Source: Deltaproteobacteria bacterium UBA2409
Lineage (GTDB): Bacteria; Bdellovibrionota_C; UBA2361; DDRT01
Length of the DNA stretch: 61,308 nt
Direction: 5' to 3'
Assembly (NCBI GenBank): GCA_002343185.1
Contig: DDRT01000019.1
Location: 1 to 61,308 of the forward strand
In this document: positions 34,539 to 42,769 of the stretch, one piece after another
Numbering within the stretch: position 1 is the stretch's first letter
Layout of the letters: every line of letters begins with the position of its first letter
Program-made: the position numbers and the translations under genes
Notes under the pieces: generated by a model
Databases searched by the model: none
The model's input: only the letters and a program-made list of their open reading frames with translations
What the model was told of the DNA's origin: nothing

Positions 34539-34982
34539 ATGATTTTTATACGTTTCGCTGACCTTGGCTCCTCACCTATTGAAATTACTGGAGAAATTCC
34601 ATTTTCAGCCATTTTAAAAAATTTAAATTCTGATGAATTTGCCTTCGAAATTAATCAAAACTTTAAGATCAAGGCCTCAAGCATTCCTAATGGTGCTGAG
34701 CTGAGAGGAGAGATTTTCATGAATTTCAGACAGCTTTGTGGAAGGTGTGGAGAGCTAAAAGATCGGATAGTCACTATACCTGTTCATATAGTGCTTCGAA
34801 AAAAACCTCCAAAAAAATTTAGAGAAGAGGATGGAAGATACGAGGATGATATTGGGGTATGTTTTGTTGATGGAGAAAGAGTGGATCTCGAACCAATTTT
34901 AATCGAACAAATTATCCTTTCCATCTCCCAAGTCTGGAGCGAAGAGGCCTGCGGAGATCTCTCTAGCACGCTCAATAGCTAG
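34539..34982 (+). CDS. DUF177 (YceD-like) protein, C-terminally short
   Basis: A 147-residue protein of the YceD/DUF177 family. It has the LCGRCGE pair (about residues 66-71) and the VDLEPILIEQIILSIS segment (about 114-129). In most bacteria this gene precedes rpmF and has a further C-terminal Cys-containing stretch, and the product has been linked to 23S rRNA or phospholipid-ribosome biogenesis. Here the end (EACGDLSSTLNS) is different, rpmF is absent, and the last 84 bases overlap the 3' end of the convergent SulP gene. It may be a shortened version or have lost its original 3' end. Confidence 0.7.
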   Translation: MIFIRFADLGSSPIEITGEIPFSAILKNLNSDEFAFEINQNFKIKASSIPNGAELRGEIFMNFRQLCGRCGELKDRIVTIPVHIVLRKKPPKKFREEDGRYEDDIGVCFVDGERVDLEPILIEQIILSISQVWSEEACGDLSSTLNS

Positions 34983-36569
34983 TTTTGTGGATGTGGTGCA
35001 ATTTTGTTCTCCTATATTAGATATTACCCCAGATTGAATAAGTGCCTTTTTTGGCTGAGGCCTTAGCCCTGAAAGGATGAGGTGCTTTTTTCTAGATTTA
35101 AGCTTTTCGTAAAAAGATGAAAGGGCATGAATTCCTGCCGCATCGATTATAGGTACATTCCTCATCCGTAATATTAATATCTCTCTTGAATCAGAAATTC
35201 TATTGATAGCATTTTCAAACCGTTCAATTACTCCAAAGAATAGTGGTCCTTCAAGGGCAAACACCTCAACATTTTTAGGAATATCTTTAATTTCTGAGCC
35301 TAGATCCTCATCAAGGTTCTTTGTAATCTCTTGAGTAATTAGCGCAACCTCAGTAGAGCTCTCCATTCTTTTTAGAAAAATTAATGCTGAAAGAAGAATC
35401 CCAACTTCAATGGCTATGGTTAGATCCATTACAACAGTTAATATAAAAGTTGTAAGCATTATAACTACATCACCACCAGGGGCTTTAAACATTTTTATAA
35501 AAGTTGGTACCTCTGCCATATTATAAGCTATAAATATAAGTATACCTGCCAATGCTGCGAGTGGAATTTTCTGAGCAAAATCTCCAAGAACCAGTAGTAT
35601 TACTAGTAATACGACTGCATGAGTCATCGCAGCTATTGGTGAATGTGCCCCACTCCTTATGTTCGTTGCAGTTCTCGCTATAGCGCCAGTAGCGGGAATT
35701 CCACCAAAAAGTGGTGTTAATATATTTCCGATTCCTAGTGAAATGAGCTCTTTATTTGGACTATGTCGAGTGTTAGTCATACCATCTGCTACTGTGGCTG
35801 AAAGTAAACTTTCAATGGCACTCAATAATGCAATAGTAAGAGCAGGAGAAAATAACAATCTCACTGCCTCTAATGTAATGGGAATTAATTCAAATCTTGG
35901 AAGCGAATTAGGAACACCTCCAAATCTAGTTTCTATAGTCTCAACAGGAATGTTAAATAATGATACAGAGAGTGTTGAGAAAACAATTACTATTAAAGAG
36001 TTTGGAATTCTAGATTTTGGAATAAGAAACATAAACGCTATTGAGAGCATCCCAATTCCAAGAGCCCACAGGTTAATTCTTTCTAAATTATTAAGATAAA
36101 CCTTCCATTTATCTATAAACCCAGCAGGTACTCCTGTTAGCCCCATTCCGAGCAGGTCATTTAGTTGAGATGAGAAAACTATAACTGCAATGCCTGAAGT
36201 GAAACCAACTATAAGCGGATAAGGGACAAACTTAAGAAGCCTTCCCATCCCTGAAAGCCCCATAATAAGTATCATCACTCCAGCCATCATGGTTGCTAGA
36301 GCTAACCCCTGATAACCGTAAGTGGATACAATACTATAGACAACAACTATGAAGGCTCCAGTTGGGCCTGTTACCTGAAACCTACTACCTCCAAGGGCAG
36401 CTACAACAAAACCTGCTATAATTGCAGTGTATAACCCCTGCTCTGGCTTAACCCCACTAGCAATTGCAAAAGCAATTGCTAGTGGCAATGCCACTATCCC
36501 CAAAACTATCCCCGCTGAAAGATCTGCTATTAGGGACTCTCTGTTATGAGAAACTCCGAATATCTTCAC
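34899..36569 (-). CDS. SulP-family anion transporter with STAS domain
   Basis: A 556-residue SulP (SLC26-like) transporter starting at GTG. The core (residues 1-400) has about ten to fourteen helices, with LSAGIVLGIVALPLAIAFAIASG (helix 1) and the IPATGAIARTATNIRSG segment (about 292-308). The STAS domain (about 430-540) includes IDAAGIHALSSF. Substrates in the family are sulfate, bicarbonate or C4-dicarboxylates. Sulfate activation genes nearby make sulfate plausible, but the substrate is not proven. Its last codons overlap the DUF177 gene on the other strand. Confidence 0.9.
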   Translation of the reverse strand: MKIFGVSHNRESLIADLSAGIVLGIVALPLAIAFAIASGVKPEQGLYTAIIAGFVVAALGGSRFQVTGPTGAFIVVVYSIVSTYGYQGLALATMMAGVMILIMGLSGMGRLLKFVPYPLIVGFTSGIAVIVFSSQLNDLLGMGLTGVPAGFIDKWKVYLNNLERINLWALGIGMLSIAFMFLIPKSRIPNSLIVIVFSTLSVSLFNIPVETIETRFGGVPNSLPRFELIPITLEAVRLLFSPALTIALLSAIESLLSATVADGMTNTRHSPNKELISLGIGNILTPLFGGIPATGAIARTATNIRSGAHSPIAAMTHAVVLLVILLVLGDFAQKIPLAALAGILIFIAYNMAEVPTFIKMFKAPGGDVVIMLTTFILTVVMDLTIAIEVGILLSALIFLKRMESSTEVALITQEITKNLDEDLGSEIKDIPKNVEVFALEGPLFFGVIERFENAINRISDSREILILRMRNVPIIDAAGIHALSSFYEKLKSRKKHLILSGLRPQPKKALIQSGVISNIGEQNCTTSTKLAIERAREISAGLFAPDLGDGKDNLFD

Positions 36570-36614
36570 AGATATTCTTTATCATATAGACGAAGTTGGC
36601 GTATACTTTAGAAA

Positions 36615-36917
36615 GTGTCCCGACTTAATATCCCAGAGAACATTAGAGAGGTTCTTTCAAGAGCCATATCTAGATCTAAGCTGCGATCTGAGCTCAAAAA
36701 ATTCGAGTTCAAAAATCACTGGAAAACGATTGTAGGAGACAAAATCGCATCTCATGCGAAACCAGCAGGCTTTAGAGGGAACGCTCTAATAGTTCAGGTT
36801 GATTCTTCTGCCTGGGCTCAAGAGCTAAGTTTTCAAAAAAATACTATCTTATCGAGAATTAGAAGATTTGTGCCTGATAATAAAATCATCTCTGATATAG
36901 TTTTTTCTGTTAGGTAG
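36615..36917 (+). CDS. DUF721/DciA-like protein
   Basis: A 100-residue protein with the DUF721 core (FKNHWKTIVGDKIASHAKP, then GNALIVQVDSSAWAQELSF). Members called DciA load the replicative helicase where DnaC is absent; not every DUF721 protein has been shown to do so. GTG start at 36615. It is separated from divergent SulP by 45 bases and from convergent ftsB by 2 bases. The domain is complete. Confidence 0.75.
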   Translation: MSRLNIPENIREVLSRAISRSKLRSELKKFEFKNHWKTIVGDKIASHAKPAGFRGNALIVQVDSSAWAQELSFQKNTILSRIRRFVPDNKIISDIVFSVR

Positions 36918-36919
36918 CG

Positions 36920-37237
36920 TTACTCAAAAACAAAGATCTTCTCATTTGGTCTTACTAGTCCAAGCTCTTCCCTGCTGGCTCGTTCAAGACCTCTGTCTGA
37001 AGACATAATCGATTTAAGCTCTTCTCGTGTTCTGGAGACTTTATGGCTCAGATTAGCATTCTCGTCTCGCTGGATGACTAAAGCACGTTCAAGTCTTTTA
37101 ATCTCCCTAATACCTTGATCAGAAATCAGACTTGTGGCCACCACTAAAAGAGCCAGTAAAAAAAGTACTATCGGGGCATACCGAGCCTGTATCACACTCA
37201 AATTATGATTTAAAAGAATAATTACTGAAACCCGCAA
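36920..37237 (-). CDS. ftsB: FtsB/DivIC-family septum protein
   Basis: A 105-residue bitopic protein. A membrane helix at about residues 22-38 (YAPIVLFLLALLVVATS) is followed by a coiled coil (LERALVIQRDENANLSHKVSRTREEL), then the FtsB-like ending DRGLERASREELGLVRPNEKIF. FtsB with FtsL and FtsQ activates septal peptidoglycan synthesis. The TTG at 37237 is the longest start; an internal GTG (about codon 15) is a possible alternative. In many Proteobacteria ftsB follows eno; here the two are neighbours but divergent, with 36 bases between starts. Confidence 0.87.
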   Translation of the reverse strand: MRVSVIILLNHNLSVIQARYAPIVLFLLALLVVATSLISDQGIREIKRLERALVIQRDENANLSHKVSRTREELKSIMSSDRGLERASREELGLVRPNEKIFVFE

Positions 37238-37273
37238 TTTACGGGGTTAAAAACTTAAAGTATCCTCCCTATC

Positions 37274-38533
37274 ATGACTACTATCAAAGCTATTGAAGGA
37301 TTAGAAATTCTTGACTCAAGGGGATTCCCTACTGTTAAGGCTCGTACAATTTTAACAGACGGCACTATTGGAGAGGCTATGGTTCCATCAGGTGCATCAA
37401 CTGGAGAACATGAAGCTCTTGAGCTAAGAGATGGCGATCAAAAACGATACTTTGGAAAAGGTGTTCAAACAGCCATTAATAATCTATCAGGCGCTATATC
37501 TTCAGCGTTAAGGGGAAGATCTCCATTTAGTCAAAAAGAAGTGGATGGAATTTTACTAGAGCTTGATGGAACTCCTAACAAATCAAAACTGGGTGCGAAT
37601 GCAATATTAGGAGCAAGTCTTGCCTGCGCTCATGCTGCTGCAAAGTCTAGCAGACTAGAGCTATTCGAATATTTAGGAGCCGGTACAACACTTCCTGTGC
37701 CACTAATAAATGTAATTAATGGAGGGGCACATGCTGATAATTCGATTGATTTTCAGGAATTCATGTTAGTGCCACATAAGTTTGAAAAATTCTCTGAGGC
37801 ATTGAGAGCCGCAGCAGAAGTTTTTCAAACTCTCAAAAAAAGGCTCAAAAAAGATGGTCTTTCAACAGGTATCGGAGATGAAGGAGGGTTTGCCCCTAAC
37901 CTGCCTTCCGCAGAGAGTGCATTAAATATTCTATGTGAAGCAATAGCAGACACTGGATATGAGTCAAAAATATCACTCGCCTTAGATGTAGCAGCATCGG
38001 AGTTTTTTAAAGATGGGAAATATACACTTAAAAAAAGCACAAAAGAAGTGCTGACCTCAAGTGGTATGGTAGAACTCCTAGAAAGCCTGGTTAAAAAATT
38101 CCCGATAGTTAGCATTGAAGATGGTCTATCAGAAGACGATTGGGATGGTTGGAAACTATTAACTGAAAGGCTGGGTTCAACAGTTCAGCTCGTTGGAGAT
38201 GATCTTTTTGTAACTAACACTAAACGTTTAAAGCGCGGAATTGAAGAGAGATCTGCTAATTCAATTCTTATTAAATTAAATCAGATAGGCACTCTGACTG
38301 AAACGATTGATGCAATCAAAATGGCGCATGATGCAAATATGACTGCAATTATCTCTCATAGAAGTGGTGAGACCGAAGATACAACAATCGCAGATTTAGC
38401 TGTTGCTACAAACGCAGGTCAGATCAAGACTGGCTCAGTCTGTAGGAGCGAAAGAACAGCAAAATACAACAGACTTCTTGAGATCGAAACCTTGCTTAAA
38501 GATAGCGTCTTTGGAAAGCCCTTTCCTAGATGA
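37274..38533 (+). CDS. eno: enolase
   Basis: A 419-residue enolase converting 2-phosphoglycerate to phosphoenolpyruvate. Motifs seen: EILDSRGFPTV, MVPSGASTGEHEALELRDGD, NVINGGAHADNSIDFQEFM, GIGDEGGFAPNL, SLALDVAASEF, IEDGLSEDDWDGW, QLVGDDLFVTN, KLNQIGTLTETIDA and the SHRSGETEDTTIADLAVA catalytic segment. Length is normal. First gene of eno-lnt-ompA-like-corC; the lnt ATG overlaps its stop (ATGATAA). Expected to be strongly expressed. Confidence 0.98.
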   Translation: MTTIKAIEGLEILDSRGFPTVKARTILTDGTIGEAMVPSGASTGEHEALELRDGDQKRYFGKGVQTAINNLSGAISSALRGRSPFSQKEVDGILLELDGTPNKSKLGANAILGASLACAHAAAKSSRLELFEYLGAGTTLPVPLINVINGGAHADNSIDFQEFMLVPHKFEKFSEALRAAAEVFQTLKKRLKKDGLSTGIGDEGGFAPNLPSAESALNILCEAIADTGYESKISLALDVAASEFFKDGKYTLKKSTKEVLTSSGMVELLESLVKKFPIVSIEDGLSEDDWDGWKLLTERLGSTVQLVGDDLFVTNTKRLKRGIEERSANSILIKLNQIGTLTETIDAIKMAHDANMTAIISHRSGETEDTTIADLAVATNAGQIKTGSVCRSERTAKYNRLLEIETLLKDSVFGKPFPR

Positions 38534-39927
38534 TAATCGGTTTAGCCGGCGGGGCTTTCACAGCGTTAGGGTGGCTTGAAATTTATCCTCCACTTTGTGG
38601 TTTAATAGCTGCTCTTTGTTTTAGCTATGCTATCAAGTCTTCTACCCCATACCTGAGCGTTTATATTGGCGGTGTTTTAGCCATCGGAGCAGCCTTTTAC
38701 TGGCTTATTGGAACAATTGAAAGCTTTGGAGGATTTTCTTTAATTCCAAGTCTACTTATATATCTATTTTTTGTTCTAGCAAGTGCATCATCGTTTCTTG
38801 TTGCTGTCTATTTTTATAAAGGTCTTCCAAGTTTTCTCCCCAGAGTTGCAATATCATTTACGGCTGTAGAGTTACTCCCATATCTTCTATTCCCATGGAA
38901 ATTTGGGCATCTTCTGCTTGAAGTAACACCTGTCGCTCAACTAGCTTCAATTGGTGGTGCCTCACTTTTAACTTTTGTACTGTTCATGTTTGCAGAATCA
39001 ATAGTCAATAAAAGAGCAAAATACTTTATTATAAGCTTAGCTATTTTATCGATCGGTTTTTTAATAAAAGCTGAGAGTCAAAATCATCTTTTAAATGTAA
39101 CCGTGGTGCAGGCTAATGTCTCAACTGAGAAGAAAAGAGACGTATTATCATTTGTTGATAATCTTTCAAGATATATTGAACTAACACCAAAAGATCCGAA
39201 GAGTCTTGTTATCTGGCCCGAATCTGTTTTTCAAGAATGGATACATGAAGGGATTCGTTTTAAACATCAAGACCCAAGACTAGAGAAGCTTCCAAATAAT
39301 TTTATCTTCGGATCCCTAACATTTGAATCAGAGATCAAATACTACAACAGTGCATTAGCAATAAAACCTAATGGCGAGATCTTACCTCCCTATCATAAGC
39401 GTGTGCTGATGCCTTTTGGAGAATTTATGCCCCTTGCAGATAAATTCCCCTCCCTGCTTGCACTAAATCCACAAGTTGGACAGTTTAGTGCAGGGAAAAA
39501 ACCAAGAGTTTGGGATTTTGGCTCTTTTAAAATTTCACCTCTTATATGCTATGAAGATATTGTTCCATCAATGTCTCGTGATTCAGTGCTTGAAGGTGCA
39601 GAGCTTCTAGTAAATCTAACGAACGATGCTTGGTTTGGAGATTCTTTTGCTCCAACTCAGCACAATCGGATCGCATCATTTAGAGCAATTGAGAATGGAA
39701 GGTATTTAATTAGATCGACTAATTCTGGAAAAACAGCTGTAATTAATCCTAAAGGGCAGATTACTGCTCAGTTGCCCCATTTCTCTGATGGGGTTTTAAA
39801 TACTAGTGTATCCCCAAGTAAGAATCAGACTATTTATTCGAAATATGTTGGAGAAGGGGTAGGTTTTTTCTCTCTTTATCTCTCTTTATGTTTTATGGTC
39901 TTATCTTGGGTAAGGAAAAAAATATGA
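38530..39927 (+). CDS. lnt: apolipoprotein N-acyltransferase
   Basis: A 465-residue inner-membrane enzyme that adds the third acyl chain to lipoproteins. The first half (about 170 residues) has five or six membrane helices. The second half is a nitrilase-fold domain with catalytic residues visible: Glu in VIWPES (about residue 231), Lys in HKRVLMPFGE (about 290) and Cys in LICYED (about 340). NLTNDAWFGDSFAPTQH is also conserved. Overlaps eno by 4 bases. The genome has many lipoproteins, several in this window. Confidence 0.93.
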   Translation: MIIGLAGGAFTALGWLEIYPPLCGLIAALCFSYAIKSSTPYLSVYIGGVLAIGAAFYWLIGTIESFGGFSLIPSLLIYLFFVLASASSFLVAVYFYKGLPSFLPRVAISFTAVELLPYLLFPWKFGHLLLEVTPVAQLASIGGASLLTFVLFMFAESIVNKRAKYFIISLAILSIGFLIKAESQNHLLNVTVVQANVSTEKKRDVLSFVDNLSRYIELTPKDPKSLVIWPESVFQEWIHEGIRFKHQDPRLEKLPNNFIFGSLTFESEIKYYNSALAIKPNGEILPPYHKRVLMPFGEFMPLADKFPSLLALNPQVGQFSAGKKPRVWDFGSFKISPLICYEDIVPSMSRDSVLEGAELLVNLTNDAWFGDSFAPTQHNRIASFRAIENGRYLIRSTNSGKTAVINPKGQITAQLPHFSDGVLNTSVSPSKNQTIYSKYVGEGVGFFSLYLSLCFMVLSWVRKKI

Positions 39928-40598
39928 AACGAGCTCTAATACTATCTATCTTTGCTGCCTGCTCTACCCCGAACCATCATCCGGACATGACAGCATCTGG
40001 GGCTGTTGTAGGAGGAAGTATTGGAGCAGGCGCAGGTGCAATAATTGGACATCAACTTAGTTATATTGGTGAAGGTGCTGGAATTGGTGCTGGAGTCGGC
40101 GCAGTTTCAGGAATTATGGCTGGTATTTCAGCAGACATCTTAGAAAGTGAAATTGCTAGTAGTAGAGAACAACTAATGTCTATCGAAGCTCAAACAAATG
40201 CAAACAGACGAATGCTCGCATCAAACTATAAAGATTCGGACAATAATTCCTATTCTGGTTCAAATTTCGGAATAAGTTCTGTTCCATTTGATACAGATGT
40301 ATCAAGCCTAAAAAGTGGTGCTATTTCACAAGTTGAAGCATTGGCATTAAAGGTAAGGTCACTAAATTATCCCGCTAAAGTCACTATCATAGGACATGCT
40401 GATGACAGTGGCGATAATTCTCACAATGAGAAGCTATCTTTGGCTCGAGCAAGAACGGTAGCAGCGATTCTTTCCTCTCACGGGGTAAGTTCAGATCAAA
40501 TTGAAGTAAAAGGAGTTGGAAGCACAAAGCCACTTTTATCTAATGATTCTTCCCCAGGACGTGGTCTTAACCGAAGGGTTGAGATCATAGTGAGATAG
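39924..40598 (+). CDS. OmpA-family lipoprotein
   Basis: A 224-residue lipoprotein. ATG 39924 overlaps the lnt stop as ATGA and gives a very short signal peptide (MKRALILSIFAAC, Cys13). Residues 25-75 are a glycine-zipper segment (AVVGGSIGAGAGAIIGHQ, GAGIGAGVGAVSG). Residues 110-220 are an OmpA-type peptidoglycan-binding domain with VTIIGHADDSGDNSHNEKLSLARARTVAAIL and GRGLNRRVEI. It would tie the outer membrane to peptidoglycan. Third gene of the eno-lnt-ompA-corC run. Confidence 0.88.
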   Translation: MKRALILSIFAACSTPNHHPDMTASGAVVGGSIGAGAGAIIGHQLSYIGEGAGIGAGVGAVSGIMAGISADILESEIASSREQLMSIEAQTNANRRMLASNYKDSDNNSYSGSNFGISSVPFDTDVSSLKSGAISQVEALALKVRSLNYPAKVTIIGHADDSGDNSHNEKLSLARARTVAAILSSHGVSSDQIEVKGVGSTKPLLSNDSSPGRGLNRRVEIIVR

Positions 40599-40602
40599 CT
40601 GA

Positions 40603-41820
40603 ATGACTACTCTTTTGGTAATCGTCGGGCTATCTTTACTGATCTCATTTGTGTGCTCCATCTGCGAGGCTGTTTTTTTATCAATTAATCAGGCCTACGT
40701 AGAACAGCTTCAGGAAAAAAATCCAAAAACAGGACAAATATTAGCCCACTTTAGAAAAAATATTGAGCAACCCATAGCAGCACTTCTTACACTTAATACA
40801 ATCGCTCATACCGTTGGGGCTTCTATGGGTGGCGCAGTTGCTCTTCAAGTATTTGGAGATGAGAAAATTGCGCTTTTTTCAGCCATACTTACTCTTTTGA
40901 TCTTAGTACTATCTGAGATATTACCAAAAACCCTTGGAGCTCAATACTGGAGGGAATTGGGGGGATTAGTAACATTATTTCTACACCTTTTAGTTGTTTT
41001 GATGAAACCAATCTTGATTCCTCTGGCATTTCTAAACAACCTTATGACCCCCAAAAAGAAAACTGGAGCCACAGTCAGCCGTTCTGATATCGCAATTCTT
41101 GCTGAAATTGGACGTAAGGAAGGTGCCTTAGAAGATCAAGAATGGCAAGTAGTAAGAAATGTGATCAAACTATCAGAGGTGCGAGTAAGAGAAATAATGA
41201 CACCTAGACCTGATATTATCGCAATACCTTCGGATTCAACTGTAGCAGAGGCCAAAAAAGTTATGCTTGAAGAGGGTCATTTCAGGCTTCCAGTCTATGA
41301 AGGATCAGTTGATTCTATAATCGGGATCATTGTAGCAAGAGATTTATTTAAGGCTGAAATAGCAGGAGAACAGGATCTCAAAAATATAATTCGTGAGCCA
41401 TTCTTTGTTCCCGATTCAAAAGCTGTTGATGAATTAATAAAAGAAATGCGAACTCAGAAGATTAAGATCTCAATAGTTGTTGATGAATTCGGTGGCACCG
41501 CTGGAATTGTATCTTTAGAAGATCTTATCGAGGAAATAGTGGGTGAGATTCAGGATGAACACGACAATGAGCCTGAGCAGTTTAAATATCTCCCTGATGG
41601 AACCTGTAAGATCTCTGGGTTTGTTCCAATTTCTGATGTAAACGAGAAACTCGAACTTTCTCTTCCTGTGGAAACTTACGATACGATTGGTGGATTTATA
41701 TTTGGAGAACTTGGAAGGATCCCTATAGCCGGTGACTCAGTAAATACTGAAGGCGGAACATTCACAGTATCCTCAATGAAAGGACGGCGTGTTAATCGGG
41801 TAATTTTTAAAAAAGACTAA
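40603..41820 (+). CDS. CNNM/CorC-type transporter (DUF21, CBS pair, CorC_HlyC)
   Basis: A 405-residue protein. The DUF21 membrane domain (about residues 1-175) includes LTLNTIAHTVGASMGGA. A CBS pair (about 195-320) opens with VREIMTPRPDIIAIP and carries VVDEFGGTAGIVSLEDLIEEIVGEI. A C-terminal CorC_HlyC transporter-associated domain (about 330-405) includes YDTIGGFIFGELGRIP. Members take part in Mg2+ or Co2+ export or homeostasis, and the CBS pair senses nucleotides. It follows the OmpA-like gene by 4 bases; the operon appears to end here. Confidence 0.92.
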   Translation: MTTLLVIVGLSLLISFVCSICEAVFLSINQAYVEQLQEKNPKTGQILAHFRKNIEQPIAALLTLNTIAHTVGASMGGAVALQVFGDEKIALFSAILTLLILVLSEILPKTLGAQYWRELGGLVTLFLHLLVVLMKPILIPLAFLNNLMTPKKKTGATVSRSDIAILAEIGRKEGALEDQEWQVVRNVIKLSEVRVREIMTPRPDIIAIPSDSTVAEAKKVMLEEGHFRLPVYEGSVDSIIGIIVARDLFKAEIAGEQDLKNIIREPFFVPDSKAVDELIKEMRTQKIKISIVVDEFGGTAGIVSLEDLIEEIVGEIQDEHDNEPEQFKYLPDGTCKISGFVPISDVNEKLELSLPVETYDTIGGFIFGELGRIPIAGDSVNTEGGTFTVSSMKGRRVNRVIFKKD

Positions 41821-41855
41821 TTCACAAGGACTTATTCAACACACAAATTTTCAGA

Positions 41856-41893
41856 TAACAGTTACTCTGTGCAACTCTACGACCTCAGCGTTC
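41856..41893. repeat. decayed GCAGAG-type repeat
   Basis: TTACTCTGTGCAACTCTACG followed by ACCTCAGCGTT aligns with the right arm of the element at 2698-2762 with several changes. It is the third relic of the same repeat family in the window and lies in the leader region before the DUF6502 operon. Confidence 0.4.
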
Positions 41894-41961
41894 GAAATAA
41901 CTCAGAGTTTTCAACTACTTAGCGTTTTCCCTTGATCAAGGCTTGAAAAGCCTGTAACTTA

Positions 41962-41984
41962 AGGGTGTATAAATTATACACCCT
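41962..41984. promoter_or_regulatory. perfect 23-bp palindromic operator before the DUF6502 operon
   Basis: AGGGTGTATAA (41962-41972) and TTATACACCCT (41974-41984) are exact inverted copies around A41973. The palindrome ends 5 bases before the ATG at 41990. A TATAAT follows at 41984-41989 directly against the start codon, and TTGAAA at 41943-41948 is a possible -35-like box. No Shine-Dalgarno sequence fits. The site looks like a dimeric repressor operator placed over the promoter or ribosome-entry region, possibly of a leaderless or nearly leaderless mRNA. The repressor could be the adjacent DUF6502 product. Confidence 0.68.
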
Positions 41985-41989
41985 ATAAT

Positions 41990-42769
41990 ATGCTGACTAA
42001 AGCTGACACCGAGAAAACATTACCACAACTTTTAAGGCCGATTGTGTCACTATGCATTAGGTTCGGAATCAAACTTGTTGATGTTGAAAGAATATTAAAG
42101 CAACTCTTTGTCGATGAAGCAGAAAAACAGGTAGGCAGAGACAGTATAAGTAAGCTCAGCGTGATAACAGGCATTCAAAGGCCACAGGTTCAAAAATTGC
42201 TCCTCTCTCCCATCACTGAAATAAAAAGCTCTAATTTAATTATGAGCGTAATCGACAGATGGACTTCAAAAAAACCCTTCTGCACAACAAATGGGAAAGC
42301 AAAAATACTAAAACACGAGGGAAAGAGAAGTGAATTTGCTGAGCTAGTTCGCTCAGTCAGTAAAGACTTAAACCCATATACGGTTATGTTTGAACTTGAG
42401 AGATCTAGATTAATTACAAAGACTCCTAAAGGGATAAAACTGCTTTCTAATAGCTTCATAGCCAATAGCTCAGCTGAAAAGGGGTTCTCGTTTTTATCAT
42501 CTGACCTGAGAGATCTGGTTGCATCTGTAGTAGAGAACTTAGATAATCCTGGAGCAACGCCTAATCACCACTTGACCACTGAATATATGAGTATTCCTAC
42601 TGAAAAGGAGCCAGAGTTAAAAAAGTTACTACTCAAAGAAGGCGAAAAAATTCACTCAAAATTAAGAAGACTTTTTAGCAGATCAGAGAAAAATGCAAAA
42701 AATAGAATGAGGGTAGCTTTTTGCTCTTTTGTTCGCTTTGACAAAGGATTGGTGTATGAAAAAAATTAG
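41990..42769 (+). CDS. DUF6502 family protein, possible DNA-binding regulator
   Basis: A 259-residue soluble protein. The beginning (LPQLLRPIVSLCIRFGIKLVDVERILKQLFVDEAEKQ) and the segment SISKLSVITGIQRPQVQKLL (about residues 50-69), with its helix-turn-helix-like pattern, followed by SVIDRWTSKKPF, match the DUF6502 family. The family function is not established; the HTH-like part suggests DNA binding. First gene of a four-gene operon, directly behind a perfect palindrome, so autoregulation is plausible. Its last 14 bases overlap the next gene. Confidence 0.72.
   Translation: MLTKADTEKTLPQLLRPIVSLCIRFGIKLVDVERILKQLFVDEAEKQVGRDSISKLSVITGIQRPQVQKLLLSPITEIKSSNLIMSVIDRWTSKKPFCTTNGKAKILKHEGKRSEFAELVRSVSKDLNPYTVMFELERSRLITKTPKGIKLLSNSFIANSSAEKGFSFLSSDLRDLVASVVENLDNPGATPNHHLTTEYMSIPTEKEPELKKLLLKEGEKIHSKLRRLFSRSEKNAKNRMRVAFCSFVRFDKGLVYEKN

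Noticed and set aside
34899..34982. Misassembly causing the 84-base convergent overlap
   Set aside because: Both frames are intact to their stops with usual codon use, so a real overlap is the simpler reading, although the DUF177 end is unusual.
35659..36099. A 146-codon plus-strand frame opposite SulP
   Set aside because: It is antisense to a clear membrane protein gene; hydrophobic composition follows from the real gene.
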